Below, in pieces: positions 1 to 12,180 of a DNA stretch of 64,000 bases (its first letter is position 1; each line of letters begins with the position of its first letter). A program made the position numbers and the translations under genes. Source of the stretch: Marchantia polymorpha subsp. ruderalis (taxonomy: Eukaryota > Streptophyta > Marchantiopsida > Marchantiales > Marchantiaceae); assembly GCA_037833965.1 (NCBI GenBank), contig AP031358.1:8502001-8566000 (forward strand), given 5' to 3'. The notes beneath the pieces were generated by a model, which made no database searches, was not told the origin of the DNA, and saw only the letters and a list, made by a program, of their open reading frames with translations.

Positions 1-1599
1 GGATAGGGAGTTGCAGAGGGGATGTTGGATTTCAACGGGAGTAGAGGGATGCAGGTTTTGAACTCTCATGTCAGGAGGGGCTCGCGGAAGGTAGAGCAGG
101 ATTTTACGGCATGTCTTCTGTATAGCATCTTTTACTGCTTCATTCAGATCACATCGTTGTGATTCGAAAGGGTTTGGAAATCTGGTCGGCCGGTATCAGG
201 GTTGGTCTGAGGCGTGGAAGAATTTATCGGAAACGAATCACTGAGGAGACTGTTCTACGTTTAACGTCTGTACCGTGGAGAGCGGTCGGAAGAGGCTATC
301 TCAGGTCATGGAGGGATACGAATATCATGGGCGTGGAACTGTAAGTGAAGGAAGATGCAGGCGTTTGTAAGGTTTGGCATGGTCGGAAAAGCCGCGAGTG
401 TCGCTAAGACCTTCGAAAGCCTGTAATTGATGTTTATTTAGATGGTCTGTGAGGATGAGGGAATGCTAACATCGTAATTACCCATTAATCCAGAGGTGTT
501 CTCCACTTCCTGAACGACACGCAATGGTGAATGTCACGTGGTTCGAATGCTAAGAAATTTACTCGTACTCTGCCACTTGACGTGTTGACACCTAAACGAA
601 TAGTCACACCCGGAGCCGAAGAAAGTTGGAAATGAAAAACCACATTTTCGGTCAATGCCAAATATTAGGCCGTGAAACGTAGAGAACCAAAACCATAAAT
701 AAGTACACTAGTTCAGAGGAAGATATTCCATTTGACTCCCACACATAGTCGACACCAACAATATCCAACGTGATATTTTCTTTCCTAGATCATGACATCA
801 ATTAGATGTGTAGCAGGCACCTCCTTCCTCAATCTAGTCCGTTCAAAGAGGAGCAGACAATCTGTATTCGTAAGCCGCGAGTGTGGAATTGTTCGTAAAT
901 TTTCGAGATTTTCCTTGACCTAACTATTGCTCAGTGCGAGATAATTTCCCCACCTGAATAATGGAGGCACATCGAGATGGTCGTTTCCATTTTGGTGTTA
1001 TGCAAAATATCGCCGCTTAAGCAGAGGAGGTTTTACAGTAAGTGAAAACGAAATTATGGCCAGCAGTCGATGACTACCGCCAACATGTGAACCACCATGT
1101 GAACCGCGACTATTGAGGTGTTCCCAATCTATCGGAACAAACAGACCATGCACACTGTGAAAACTTTCAAGAGCGCTTTCATGTTCCCGCAAGAAGCCTC
1201 GTTCCTTTGTAAGCTGGAGTCAACAGTGAAGACTCCTATGTACAAAGGAAAGGAGAGTAGACTCTACACTTCCTCTGAAGCTTACAAGAAGATGTGTGAA
1301 AGGTCATAACTTGCACTCAGTACAAATGGTACATCTCGATCATGTGTTGCTTTGACCGTCGGTACAACCATCGTAGTCAAGGCCGACTAAATGCAGAGCT
1401 GTGTACGATTCGGAGGGAAACTGCTCATCGAATCAATCGCAATGTTTTAGTACACTTTGTGATAGGGAAAGAATCATGGAGCCGAGCGACGGAGGGATGG
1501 TGGGAATCTGTCCTCGTCACAAGAGCTGGTCCTGGAAACTAAACCCTCTCTCGGCCTCCAATCCTGGGACTCGACGGCGGAGGACGAACAATCGATCGA
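1..1599. other. No recognisable gene; 3' flank of DUF1218 gene
   Basis: Only short ORFs (up to about 115 codons) occur on either strand and none shows a recognisable motif. The last few hundred bases before 1600 are probably 3' UTR and downstream flank of the DUF1218 gene on the minus strand. No RNA gene, inverted repeat or transposon motif was seen. Confidence 0.5.
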
Positions 1600-4127
1600 C
1601 TATAATGCGTAGGGAGATTGTTGCGGGGGCATGGCTGAACCCGATCCCACGCTGCCAACGCCATGGGCCTGCCAGTTGGGATTCGTCCCGCTGCCAGCGT
1701 TTGTGGGAGGATTCTTGGTCATCAAAATGTAGTAGACCTCGGAAAAAATGATGTCGAAAAAGGCGAACGCGGCAGCAGCTCCGAAAGTGCCCTTACGCAT
1801 CATCTCGCAAGTGATGGGAATGTTCTTGATATCGATGGACTGAGTTTTGGTGTGCACCGAGTTGCGATTCGCCCCCGCCAGCAGGCACACGCTCGATATG
1901 AACCACGAAAGCCTGCTCCACCCAGCCCCCGACAACAAATCATCATCCATTCCGATTTGCCATCTGCTCCCATCCCCTCTCAGAAGCTCTTTTGGCCTAA
2001 CAATCATCATACGCGTCGAGTTCATTCCAGTTTTGTTTCAGCCAGCCCCATTTTGATTTCTGCTTTTAGCATTAGGATATACAACTGGGAAAATATATCT
2101 TTCTCTCTCAAATGCTTCAATTCTTCAATTTTCTAGGTTATTTCAGAAGGTTTTTTAGTCCATAGGAGGCTTTTTTTGGTTTAGGAAGTGTCGACCAGCT
2201 CATCACTTCCATGAAATTTGTTAGTAGGTGGTATAAACCTAGAGTTTTAGTTTGACATAGAATTATGGCTCAAAAGAAGTGTCTCAGATTTGGCGTGTCA
2301 GAGACAGGGAACGGTTGAGAACATGTGATTACATTTGGCAATCAAACGTGACACTAGGGTCGTGAAGAAGGCTCGACTCGTTGAGGAGAGAGAGACTCTC
2401 ACCACACCATGAGGAAGCAAACAACGGCGCAGGCTTTAGGTCCACCGTGCAGAGCACTGAGCTCGGCTTTAGCGCAGCACATACACTTGGTCACCCCCAT
2501 GACGATCAAATGACCGACGAGGAGGGCTACGAATCCTCCAGCTCCCATTGCAGACGACATGTCTGTCGTGTAGTCGCAGTAGTAATATGCCCCGACAGTG
2601 TTGTATTCGACAGTAGCCTGAACATCAATAGATTATGCGCGTCAGTCGGTCAGCTGATGAAAGGTAGTCCATTGAGTGTGTACTCACACAAGCATCATGT
2701 CTTCAAATGTGACTGACTGGTTTTTGAGCTCTAAGACAGAAAACGTTTCACTGGTCGTAAGATCCGGATAGACATCATGCCCGGTGTGGAATGGTCACAG
2801 GCTAAGAACTTCTGGGGCACATGATCGATTCAGAAGCGGAGTCAGATTCTGGGAAAGATTTGCGGGTCCTCGTAAGGGTATGGGGCACACTCTGCTTCTG
2901 ACCATGAATGGATCGAGAGATGCTGTCCATCTGGGGGCATGATGCTGAGAGATGTGACCTAGACTGCCCGTCTTCTCAAGCAACAGTTGACAAGAGAGAG
3001 GGAGAGTATGTACAGCACAGGGCAGCAACAACAGTTTATGGAGCAACAATTAATGGAAAGTACGTAATAGTGCTACGCATTGTGTGGAGTGGTGTAGCTC
3101 TGTATCCAGGAATATTGGTCGGTTTGCTTCACTGGCGCTTGGGCCAGAGTCTATACAGCAGAGGCTGTTTGTAGGAGCAAAGTTTTCAGGAGAGCTCTGG
3201 AGACAAGATTCAGCTGTTCGAGATGTCTGCAGCAGCAGACCCTTGAACCTTGCCTTCGGTCGTCAATGAAGTATATAACGGAACTTTCAGAAGACATTCA
3301 GATGGATAATACTTGTATATTTGCTTTCTGGCCTCTGTTCTCTTATTCGGTTTTGTAATTGGTAGGCCTCGCTTGCCATGACCTCCCTCCCACCATCTTG
3401 CTGTAGGGCGTTGTGGATATCCGAGACATGTACAGACACATCCATCCTGTAACTCGGACGCCTGGCATGGATTCAGCCCGAATTGCATCTATCACTCGGA
3501 GAGCTGCCAATGTCTTATACTAAAATCTCATTCCCCCTGATGCAAATTTGAGGTGAATGGCTCGGGTTCGAATCTGAATGAAACAGAGGATTGTGTACAT
3601 CTCCACCAACCAAAATGGAGACATACTCCTACCAACATCCCTCCTAGGTTTCTATCTGTTTGCCTTCACCCTTCGCGCTCCCTCTAACCTGCTCCTGAAC
3701 GCCTGGATGGTTTAAATTCAAGGCTTTGCTCATTTTTTTAACCAGAATCGATAAAGAAATTCTGGATAAAGAAAGCGCGATTCTGGATGTGGTTCTGATG
3801 CCGGTCGTGGATGACATCAGACAAGTGTCTTGGCCTCCTAAACTCGGGTGATTCTGCTGTCAGGAACTTCGTGTTCGTCGATCGGGCTGGAAGAAAGTCT
3901 TGGTACATTCATGACGCGCGTTGAATGAAGGATGGACACGACTCGTTTCAGAAGTGTGCAAAGTGCACGCTCCGGGAAACGAGTCGTTTTTAAGGAGGAA
4001 GGGGGTAAAGGCAAGAATTGGAACTCACCGTGCTTCTGTGTTGTTCAGCTCCGATGGCCAGACCAAACGCCACCGAATCACAAATTAAAATCAGGAGAAC
4101 GACCGCCCAATTGCAACCCATGGCCAT
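1600..4127 (-). CDS. DUF1218 four-helix membrane protein (MWL/VCC-like)
   Basis: Three exons on the minus strand: 4127-4029 (phase 0 end, donor GTGAGT), 2617-2403 and 1912-1600, giving 208 aa; lengths 99+215+313 are a whole number of codons. Exon 1 encodes a membrane helix ending in AFGLAIGAEQHRST, the usual DUF1218 N-terminus. Exon 2 has the Cys-bearing extracellular loop (YYYCDY), a second helix (GGFVALLVGHLIVMGV) and a KCMCC pair. Exon 3 completes helix 3 (LSWFISSVCLLAGANRN-HTK) and has the conserved TCEMMRKGTFGAAAAF plus a fourth helix, then a Gly/Pro/Ser-rich tail. The family includes Arabidopsis MWL1/MWL2 (lignin content) and VCC (vein patterning); the exact role here is unknown. Two ATGs lie two codons apart at the start. 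The 1.4 kb first intron could hide a further exon, but none is needed. Confidence 0.85.
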
Positions 4128-6419
4128 GACGGCCAGCCACGCGGGTCAATGAACTGCAGGTCGTCTACGTGCTCAATTGGTCTCATTCCTCGTAGCCCGT
4201 AGGTCGTACTCTCTATCATGATAGCGGTGCATCAAAACGTACATGTTTTCTTCCATCCTCCCTCTCTCTTTCTCTCGTCCAATCGAATCCGCTGACCACT
4301 TCCAATCCGACCCGATGGATATTTCGCAAGTCCCCCAAGATGATTCGATGCTTTACTCGCAATGTCGACGTTCCTTGCCTCCTTGTACTTGTGTCCAGAA
4401 AGTGAAAGCAAGAGGAACTCCGTGCGCAGCCACTACCGGAGTGCCGATCAGCTCTGGAAGAATGGCTTGGGCGTGAATTGATTGAGTGAGCAGGTGCATC
4501 GATCGAAAACTCGCCAGAAAACGAGCAGCAGCAGCAGCAACAGAGAGATCGAGACGAGGCGCGAATGAGAGTGTAGGGATTTACGAGAAACAGGACCTAG
4601 GTCCAGTTCGGTCGGAGAAGGAAGCAAGAAAGGGAAGGGCGGGCCTTCGAGTCGAATGGTCGGCATCCGATGATAACCGTACCCTTCCATAAAGCTCGGA
4701 AGCAGGAGCAGCACTCGAATTTGAAGCGAAAGCGATGGTCCGAATTGTCAGATGCGCCGTCTCCCACATCACAAAACATCCGAACAATTTGGAGCATGTT
4801 CCGAACGAACCCGTTCATTCCCCGTCTGCCGAATTCCTTCTCTTGTGTTCGCCGCCGTCTCCCACGCTCCAGCAAACCTGAAAGTCTGCCATGCCAGTCG
4901 CTATTGAGAGGATCGCCTTTACGATTAGTATTTCTGAAGATTGCCATTGGATATTTTCACACATTTCAGTGAACATTTCACAACTTGTAGTATATTTGCA
5001 TGTAAGCTATTACAAAGTCGAACCCCTGAGAATGTTAAAAAGATATTATAACGAGTGGAATGTGCCGGAACATTTTTTAGAGAGTTATTTTAGTATCAAT
5101 TTGCATTTAACTTACAAGTTATGTTTTATCTAGAATTAATTCTCATGTTCGCGGTGATCTTGCAAATGCAAATACTTGGTCTAAGCAAGTTACATTGTAC
5201 GATGTTGACCAAAAGTACCTATGATAATGTCTAATATAATTAATTTAATGAATATTCAATATAACATGTCAAATTTTATATTCATAACAGAAAATGGAAT
5301 TAATTCTAAAACAAAGCACGTGATGATTACATACTATTATTTTGGAATTTTTTTTATGTCACTAGAGAATATAAATAATCAATCTTTCATAAGTCAATTA
5401 CAAGTGAATCACCGATGCAACCTAAATTTGATATAATCAGATTATTTCTTCCATTACTATACATGAAAATGATATATATGTCATTCAACATAATAAATAC
5501 CATATGTATGATTTTATGTTATTTATAATGATGCATTATTTATTGTACTACTATACTAAACATTTCATGTTTAGTATCATAACGCATAACTATAATCATT
5601 TTCTAAATGAAAAACAATTTAGTAATTTGACATTGGAATTAGTATAATATCACATTCCAATTTGACAAGTTAATTCTAAAACATATCTAATCGCAACTTT
5701 AATACGGTAAATAAAGTACATGATGCAAGTAAGAAAAAACTTAATAGTTGTTAAACCAAGAGATTTCAACCTTGCCAAAGCAATTATAGAAGCCAATTCT
5801 GATAATGCTTAGATTGTAGAAAAATTATACCTAAAAATTTAACAAACCTAAAAATTATATCTAGATCAAAAACATACATTTAAAACATATAATACTTTTT
5901 TAAGATATACAAAATAAGTTACTCCTTTATATATAGGATTATAATTATAAATAATTATATATAAGATTACAATACTTCAAAAGATTATAAATTTTTTTTA
6001 AACATTTAGGTTTTAATTAGTTGAAACTAAAAGAAAGTGTATTTAAGATGGAAACACATTTATATTCTAATGATCTACAGTATACACTTGGTTAAGTCTG
6101 CGCCTATACAAGTACTCATCATGACTAAGTCCGCAGTTTTCAGACAAAATTTCAAGTATCAAAATTCTTGAGGTTGATTGTTGATAATAAATTTTATTAT
6201 CAACAAAATTCAAACATGATCAATTGACGGCTATTCTCTACTTGTTCACGGGCAATGACGTACCTATGTGATGTAAAACACAACGTTAAGAGAGATACTT
6301 AGCTCCATTAATCTGCTCCGATGACAATTAAGGTAAACATATCAACTCCCTCATTTCAACATAAAGCTTGATAATATTCATCATTGTGTGAAAAATCACA
6401 TCACGTGAATCAATCATTA
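4128..6419. other. Gene-free: DUF1218 upstream region, then AT-rich block
   Basis: 4128-4970 is mixed-composition DNA just upstream of the DUF1218 start and should contain its promoter and 5' UTR; it has CT-rich and AGC-rich microsatellite stretches, but no TATA box could be assigned. From about 4970 composition shifts abruptly to very AT-rich DNA with no coding motif. A perfect 11-bp stem with a 3-nt loop (ATACTAAACAT arms) lies at about 5553-5577. The block may be decayed transposon DNA flanking the Tigger relic that follows. Confidence 0.5.
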
Positions 6420-7556
6420 TAACCATGATCGTTGTGGCCAGGTTCAGCTTTGGCCCCTTCAGATTCGGCAATCCGATCCAAAACAATGACATTCATAGCG
6501 TTTTTGATTTCCTCAAGTAAATTTTGTTGATGCATCTGCAAATCCTTGTGATCATCATTGATACAATTCTCAATCTCGCTCCCAATATCGGTTTTACTAA
6601 ACCCACCGAGAGGCTACAGTTGTTTAACATTTCAATAATGTCAATGAAAGTGGCATCATCGTTGCAGCCGATATTATTACCGCTGTGAAATCCAAGAATA
6701 ATATCAGCTTTTTTACAGCAGAATTTCAGACTTTGAATGGAAGTGTCGTTCCAAGCAACATTTGCAAAGTTTGCAGCTTCAAATAAATGTTGAAATCTTC
6801 CGTAAGCAATCTCAAGGGCGTACCGTTTGAGTTTCAAAGCTATTAATTCAAGTTGATCTTTAATTGGTTCTAGATTATCATAACATGGAACATTATACTT
6901 TAGCATAAGAACTTGTATACTCTTTTTAGGTCTGTGATGATATTCATATGCATGAGTTGCTCCAAAGATATAACATTAGTCAGAAAAAAGTCAACACGAA
7001 TACCATTGTTGTAAAGTAGCAACAACACTTTGTGTCTTTTTTGTCGCGAATAATATGCTAAAAGATATCATCAACTCATTTATTGAATGCCAGATTATTG
7101 ATACAAGCATTCTTTTGATAAAAATAAGGAATGGATAAAATGTTTTTGGCAAGCATATTATTTTGCCATTCTAATCATTGTGATCAAAATTTGTTATGTT
7201 TCATCAACGTTGCAACACATCACCAATGTAACCTTGTCTTTTGTTCGTTTTTTGCTCCAGACAGTGATCAAGTCTTCACGAGGCATCAACACAGTATATT
7301 GTGGAACCATTTGAAAAACTAACTCTGTTTTGTCCATGTCGTAAATGCATTTAGTATCATACTGGTCAATGAGGGAAGACAAGTCTTCCAAAGCTTTCAA
7401 ATTCTTTGGATTGTTTTTGTTTACCTTGCCAACTTATTCAAACGAATTTCCGTTGTTTAAACTGTCAATGTCAAAATCTCACGAACCAACCCCACGGTGT
7501 CTTGATTTATCATCCGCATGGTCCATTGCGATCGCAATATGCTTTGCTTTGTGACA
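6420..7556 (-). pseudogene. Decayed pogo/Tigger-type transposase, DDE part (split by LINE)
   Basis: Minus-strand reading frames give a broken DDE_1 domain. At 7400-7190 IYDMDKTELVFQMVPQYTVL keeps the first catalytic Asp region (normally NMDETGLFFRM.P.YTLL), followed by KKRTKDKVTLVMCCN. Around 7010-6900, GIRVDFFLTNVISLEQLMHM corresponds to the third-Asp block (NVTS..QPMDMG), with the catalytic Asp position reading His. At 6800-6700 come AYGRFQHLFEAANFANVAW and a C-terminal KFCCKKADII segment. Several stops and frameshifts separate these blocks, so the gene is dead. The third-Asp block type differs from that of the 15.5-20.1 kb element (QPLDQG), so this is another lineage. The N-terminal part continues at 12181 beyond an inserted LINE. 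No terminal inverted repeats were found. Confidence 0.75.
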
Positions 7557-7668
7557 AATATGGTAAATGGTAATAGATCAAGCCCGGGGGACCCGAAGGG
7601 TCAAAAGGCTGAAAAACACAATACAAGCGACAGCCACAAACAAGGGAAAAGACCCCAAAGGCCAAACC

Positions 7669-10600
7669 CTAGCTAGTGCCAAGAGCACTAGAACGATAAC
7701 TAATAATATCCCTAATATAACAACCTAAATCAAAAGAAACTAACTGTAACAAAGAATAAAAATTCTCTACATCTATATTATGTGTCACTCTAATCTCTGC
7801 ATATCTAGTACAAGTAAGAAATACATGCTCTTCATCCTCAACTTCTCTTCCATCACATAGCTTACAAATACGTTCACTCTTATCAATATTAAGCCAACGT
7901 CCTTCCTCAATTCCAAGCCTATGAGATCCAGTTCTTTGCCTAGCAATAATATGACGTAAGGACGTAAAGATTCCTGCAAGTAGGTAATCCTGTTCACAAT
8001 AAACAAGCATAGGATTCACATGAAGTTGATAAAACTGCATCTTGATGCCGCGCTTGCTCCAAATAATGTTCAAAAACTCCTCCTTTAGACGTTCACGTAG
8101 TGCTATAGGTTGTAGGTCCCAATCGCGTTCCGTCACATTCCACCTCAAAGACCAAGTTATCACATCCGCTAACCATCCTTTGGCACGTGTGGCACTCAAA
8201 GCCTGAGGAGGAAGGCGAGAAGCATCAAGAGATCTCACCCTTGTGATGTAAGTGATGGTCAAGTATAGAGCTTCAGCCTCTAGAGGTAAACAACATGTTT
8301 CCGCAAGAACAATAGCATATGAGGTTTGGTTTCTCACACCCAATTCTTCTTGTAGAAATATCTTCTGCATCCTGTCTTCTTACAACCAGGACCCCACACT
8401 TGGGTTCCATACAATACTACCGGCAACACTAAGCTTCTGAATAAAAATTTCCTAAGACTCCAAGACACAAGATGAGCCCTTCTACACCGATTTAGCAATG
8501 AATATAGAGCTTTGTAACCACCTTCTACTCTCTTTTGCACACAAAGTGCCCAACTATAATCGTTAGAAAAATCAATGCCTAGATATTTATAACTTTTCAC
8601 CTCTTCTAATTGTAGATCCTGGTAATAGAAGGAAAACTTGGATCTAGTGCCCACTATCATGACTTTGGACTTCTCTATATTTACCTCCATCTGATTCTGG
8701 GTACAAAAGCTAGCCAAAGTGTATAGGTGTTTCTGTAAACTAATTGCATCACGTGCTAGTAATATGATATCATCTGCATACAAGAGAGCTTTGCTAACAA
8801 AGTTTCCAAGCTTGACACCTTTACTATCACATGCCTCCAACCACTCTTCGATATCATCTATAAAAACTCCAAATAGAGTAGGAGAGAGAGTACAACCTTG
8901 AATCACTCCAATGGTACTCAAAACCTCTTCAGTTTGAGAAGTGTTGATCTTGGCTCGAACAGATTGATAAAGCGTGGCCACAACTGTTAGAAGATGTGAT
9001 GGTACTTCAATGACTTGCAGCCTTTCCCATAATAGCTCACGAGGTACGGTGTCAAAAGCTTTCTTAAAATCAATGAAGGCGCAAAACAAAGCTTTGCCGT
9101 TGCCCTTCGACTTCTCACATAAAACACGCAAAGCCAAGATATGGTCAATGGTGTTGTATGTGGGGCGAAAGCCTGCTTGAAACCGCGCTCTCTTTCCATG
9201 AGATTCAATCCATGTGCTCAACTTTGACTCCACCAATTTGCCAAACAACTTGGCAAAAACATTACCCACCATGATAGTGTGATAGTTTGTCACCAAGTCC
9301 TTCCTTTCTGACTTGTGAATAGGCACAATCTTCCGTAATGACCAAGCTGAAGGAAAACCATACATAGCTGCATTTTCTAACGCTTTGGTGAGTCTTGGTC
9401 CAATAACATCTCCTCCCCACTTCAAAAGTTCAATAGAGAGACCATCCAAATCCTCCGATTTACCATTTGCTAATTTTCTAACTTGAGTCATCACCTCTGA
9501 TTCAGAAAATAAGCCTGATGTTCCTTCACAACATGGCATTGATGCAGCATTGGGAAAGAAATAAAGCTTTTCAGCAAAGTCAATCAAACTCTTGGGATCA
9601 AGAGTAGGTTTTGAAGACCTTACAGCTAACCGTCTCCAAAAGGATTTGGGATTCTCCATCAACTCCTTTGTCAAGGATTCCTGCTTCGTCCTCAAAAAAG
9701 CTCTTTTTTTAGACTTCACCAAGTCTTTGTAAAGCCTTGTGAAGGTAAGCCGACTAGGAAATCCAAAGACTTGTCAACTGATCTCATCCTCGCTTGCTTA
9801 CAATCCAAGTCAAACCATCCATTGCAAGGAAGCCCCCTAGCTCTTCGATCCTTGTGCCGCAAAAAGAACTTAGAAGCAGTGTCTTTGAGCACCTCTATTA
9901 ATTGCCCACTTGCTGTATGTGGATCAAGGCTCCATGAAGTGTGAGTCAAGAGATTTTGAAAATGTAACATGCACTGCTCTTTCTTACTAGGATCTAAACG
10001 AAACTTGGGAGAAGCTAAAACAGAATGGCATGGAGAGAGAGGGATTGTTTTTGATAACAAGAGAGTAAATAAGAGAGGTGCATGATCTGACTCTGGCTGA
10101 GGTTCTAGAATATCAAATTTCGAAATAAGAGAGCTATGAGTGGCTGAGGATAGAAGATAATCAATGGTGCTAACACCTATAGGAGAAAAACACGCATTGG
10201 AAAGGGAGTTGGGAAAGAGATAGATACCGTTGAGAACTTTCAAATTACATGTGGCTCCAAAGGTTAGAAAGTGTTCTGTCAAAGGATTTGTACAAATATC
10301 AGAAGAGTTTCTACACCACATACTATCTTCGAGTTCTTCAAAGGAGGGAGAACTCAAGAGATCACCAACTTAGGTAAATTGTGCACAACCTATTCGAGCA
10401 TTGAAATCTCCAACCAAAAAAACTTCACCTTTGCTCTGATAATTGAGAACATCTCCTATAAGTCGATGGAATGGTTGACTCCGATTGCAAGTGCGTGTGG
10501 AGTAGATAGGCATGGACAATGGTGCAAAGTAACAAACAGCCAAATAACTATAAGATCCTCCAACCAAACCAAGACGAAGCCAATGATATTGACCTCCAAT

Positions 10601-10848
10601 ATCCTGACCTTTTAAATGTATCAAAGGTAGAAATTGAGATCTGATGAAAGTAGCAATACCGCCATAGCCTCTTTCAGCTCGTTGACTTCTCTGATTCCAA
10701 GTGGATCCCACCAAAGTAAACCCTGGTATCTCTCCAATAGTGTTGCTTTCATGTTCTCACGTCTCCACAATGTTGATGATGTCCGCCATTTCCAAATCGG
10801 ATTAGCACTCACATACTTCGTTGTAGAAAGACCTCTAATATTCCACAT
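7669..10848 (-). pseudogene. LINE ORF2: endonuclease-reverse transcriptase, broken
   Basis: Endonuclease: MWNIRGL at the start, the Glu of IVET, GDFNARIG near 10400 and SDHAPLLF near 10090. Reverse transcriptase: FIDFKKAFDTVPRELLWERL (first catalytic Asp), QGCTLSPTLFGVFIDD, LLYADDIILLA (catalytic YADD), VNIEKSKVM and YKYLGIDF. C-terminus: CKLCDGREVEDEEHVFLTC, a Cys-Cys-His-Cys motif near 7860-7800. No RNase H domain follows. Damage: a frameshift near 10800, a stop just after IVET near 10760 (probably TGG to TGA), a stop near 10370, and frameshifts near 9720 and 8360. The protein would cut target DNA and copy LINE RNA in place by target-primed reverse transcription. Catalytic motifs are all still readable, so inactivation is fairly recent. 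Confidence 0.85.
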
Positions 10849-10872
10849 TAACACCCTCAAGCTCTTGGATTG

Positions 10873-11613
10873 CTATGTGGATGATTGTCTCTTCCGTTGA
10901 GTGACAATTGCTTGTCCATCACGGAGAAAAGCAAAAAATTCAGCATCTTGAGCTTCTTTGACTTTTGCAAGCTCTTTTCTCCTTGCCTCTGCTTGTAGAG
11001 GTGTGAGGTCGGGATCTAACCAAATCCTATGTCCTTTGAGTACAGCTTTGTTGGCTAAAGCTGTATCACGTTGAGTTTGGTCATTGAACTTAACTATGAT
11101 GGCTCGAGGTTGGGTTCCCATGGTTCTAATGCGCAAAGCTTGAGCCACATCCGCATTAGGAACATCAAGTGTTTCAACTAAAAACTTGGTGACAACACTC
11201 TTCACCTCTTCCTTATCAGATTCAGGTTGACCAGAAATTCTCACATTATTTCTACGAGCAAATTGATTAGTATTTTCAATCTCTTGCTCTTGACAGAAAG
11301 AGATATGAGCAGACTTGATGGCTTCTGCATAAGATTTCATCTTCACCTCTAGACTTTCAACCACTTCATGCAATCTAGGAGTAGCAGCAGTGGAAGCTTG
11401 AGAACCAACTTTCTCTTGAATATCATCTACATGTTCTGAAATATCAACCATAATCTTCTCGAAACTCTTTTGGGAGAGCTTCAACTCTCTAATTTCATAT
11501 TGAGCTGCAATTAAAGTAGAGCTCTGTACCTTGAATTCGGCACGTAGTAATTTCAACTCTTCCAAAACCGTTTGCAACATATTGAGTATGAAATTCTCTT
11601 GAGACGCCATCAT
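10873..11613 (-). CDS. LINE ORF1: coiled coil plus RRM-like RNA-binding protein
   Basis: An uninterrupted 246-aa ORF beginning MMASQEN. Residues about 10-90 are rich in heptad-like Leu/Ile/Val (MLQTVLEELKLLRAEF, IRELKLSQKSFEKIMVDI) and predict a coiled coil. The second half has the ARRNNVRISGQPE segment and a likely RRM-like fold, then a basic C-terminal domain (LTPLQAEARRKELAKVK). This resembles L1 ORF1p as seen in animals (coiled coil, RRM, C-terminal domain; Pfam Transposase_22) more than the usual plant L1 ORF1, which has an RRM and CCHC zinc knuckle; no CCHC knuckle is visible. ORF1p would coat LINE RNA and act as chaperone. ORF2 starts about 25 bases after its stop. It is open, unlike ORF2, so its loss of selection is recent or chance. 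Confidence 0.75.
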   Translation of the reverse strand: MMASQENFILNMLQTVLEELKLLRAEFKVQSSTLIAAQYEIRELKLSQKSFEKIMVDISEHVDDIQEKVGSQASTAATPRLHEVVESLEVKMKSYAEAIKSAHISFCQEQEIENTNQFARRNNVRISGQPESDKEEVKSVVTKFLVETLDVPNADVAQALRIRTMGTQPRAIIVKFNDQTQRDTALANKAVLKGHRIWLDPDLTPLQAEARRKELAKVKEAQDAEFFAFLRDGQAIVTQRKRQSST

Positions 11614-11622
11614 GTGAATGCT

Positions 11623-12180
11623 CTCTCAAAAAGCTCAGACCTCCAAGACACGTTAACTTCTTGCTCCGAATGGTGTTCGGCCTGAAATTTTGCAGGCTCG
11701 TGCGGCCTGCCCTACTTCAGCGTTCCACCAAATTTCAGCTCCAGATCACTCCCAACGTAGAAGATACAGCTCCCGTAAGAATCTCTTGCCCTCAAATCTT
11801 GAAACTTAAAGCTCGAAACTCAAAATTGGACGCACTCTGACTCTGAAACTCCGTTCGATCTGAAAATTAACAGTCTTGAGCGGTGTACCCAACGCCACAA
11901 CGCCACAAAATTTCAGCTGCCGTTCACACTCGAGCCCAAAGTTACGGCCCTTGCAAGATTCGGCCCTCCCCTCTCAAAAAGCTCAGACCTCCAAGACACG
12001 TCAACTTCTCGCTCCGAATGGCGTTCGGCCTGAAATTTTGCAGGCTCGTGCGTCCTGCCCTACTCCAGCGTTCCACTAAATTTCAGCTCCAGATCACTCT
12101 TAACGTAGAAATACAGCTCCCGTAAGAATCTCTTGCTCTCAAATCTTGAAACTCAAAGCTCAAAACTCGAGCCGTCAAAG
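11623..12180 (-). repeat. Tandem 5' monomers of the LINE (348-bp period)
   Basis: The stretch beginning CTCAAAAAGCTCAGACCTCC at 11625 recurs at 11973, a period of 348 bp. Similarity covers about 200 bases in both copies, including GCCTGAAATTTTGCAGGCTC and CAAATCTTGAAAC. In LINE orientation there is a 5'-truncated monomer (about 12180-11971) followed by one full monomer (11970-11623) that ends ten bases before the ORF1 ATG. This architecture matches promoter monomers known from mouse L1 5' UTRs, where the outermost unit is usually truncated. Promoter activity here is inference. Confidence 0.85.

Larger units (their letters stand above)
7557..12180 (-). mobile_element. L1-type non-LTR retrotransposon (LINE), inactive
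   Basis: A near full-length LINE on the minus strand: 5' region of tandem monomers (12180 to about 11620), ORF1 (11613-10873), then ORF2 with apurinic-like endonuclease, reverse transcriptase and C-terminal zinc motif (10848-7669), then a short 3' UTR ending near 7557 in a TTACCATTTACCAT tail. ORF1 is open; ORF2 carries two stops and at least three frameshifts, so the copy is inactive. The two ends abut the two halves of one pogo/Tigger transposase frame, which places the borders within a few bases. No clear target-site duplication could be seen. Confidence 0.85.

Noticed and set aside
1663-2136. Plus-strand ORF of 157 codons
   Set aside because: Antisense to DUF1218 exon 3, which explains the open frame.
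3560-3600. tRNA-like B box (GGGTTCGAATC)
   Set aside because: No matching A box, acceptor stem or cloverleaf around it; it lies in intron 1 of the DUF1218 gene.
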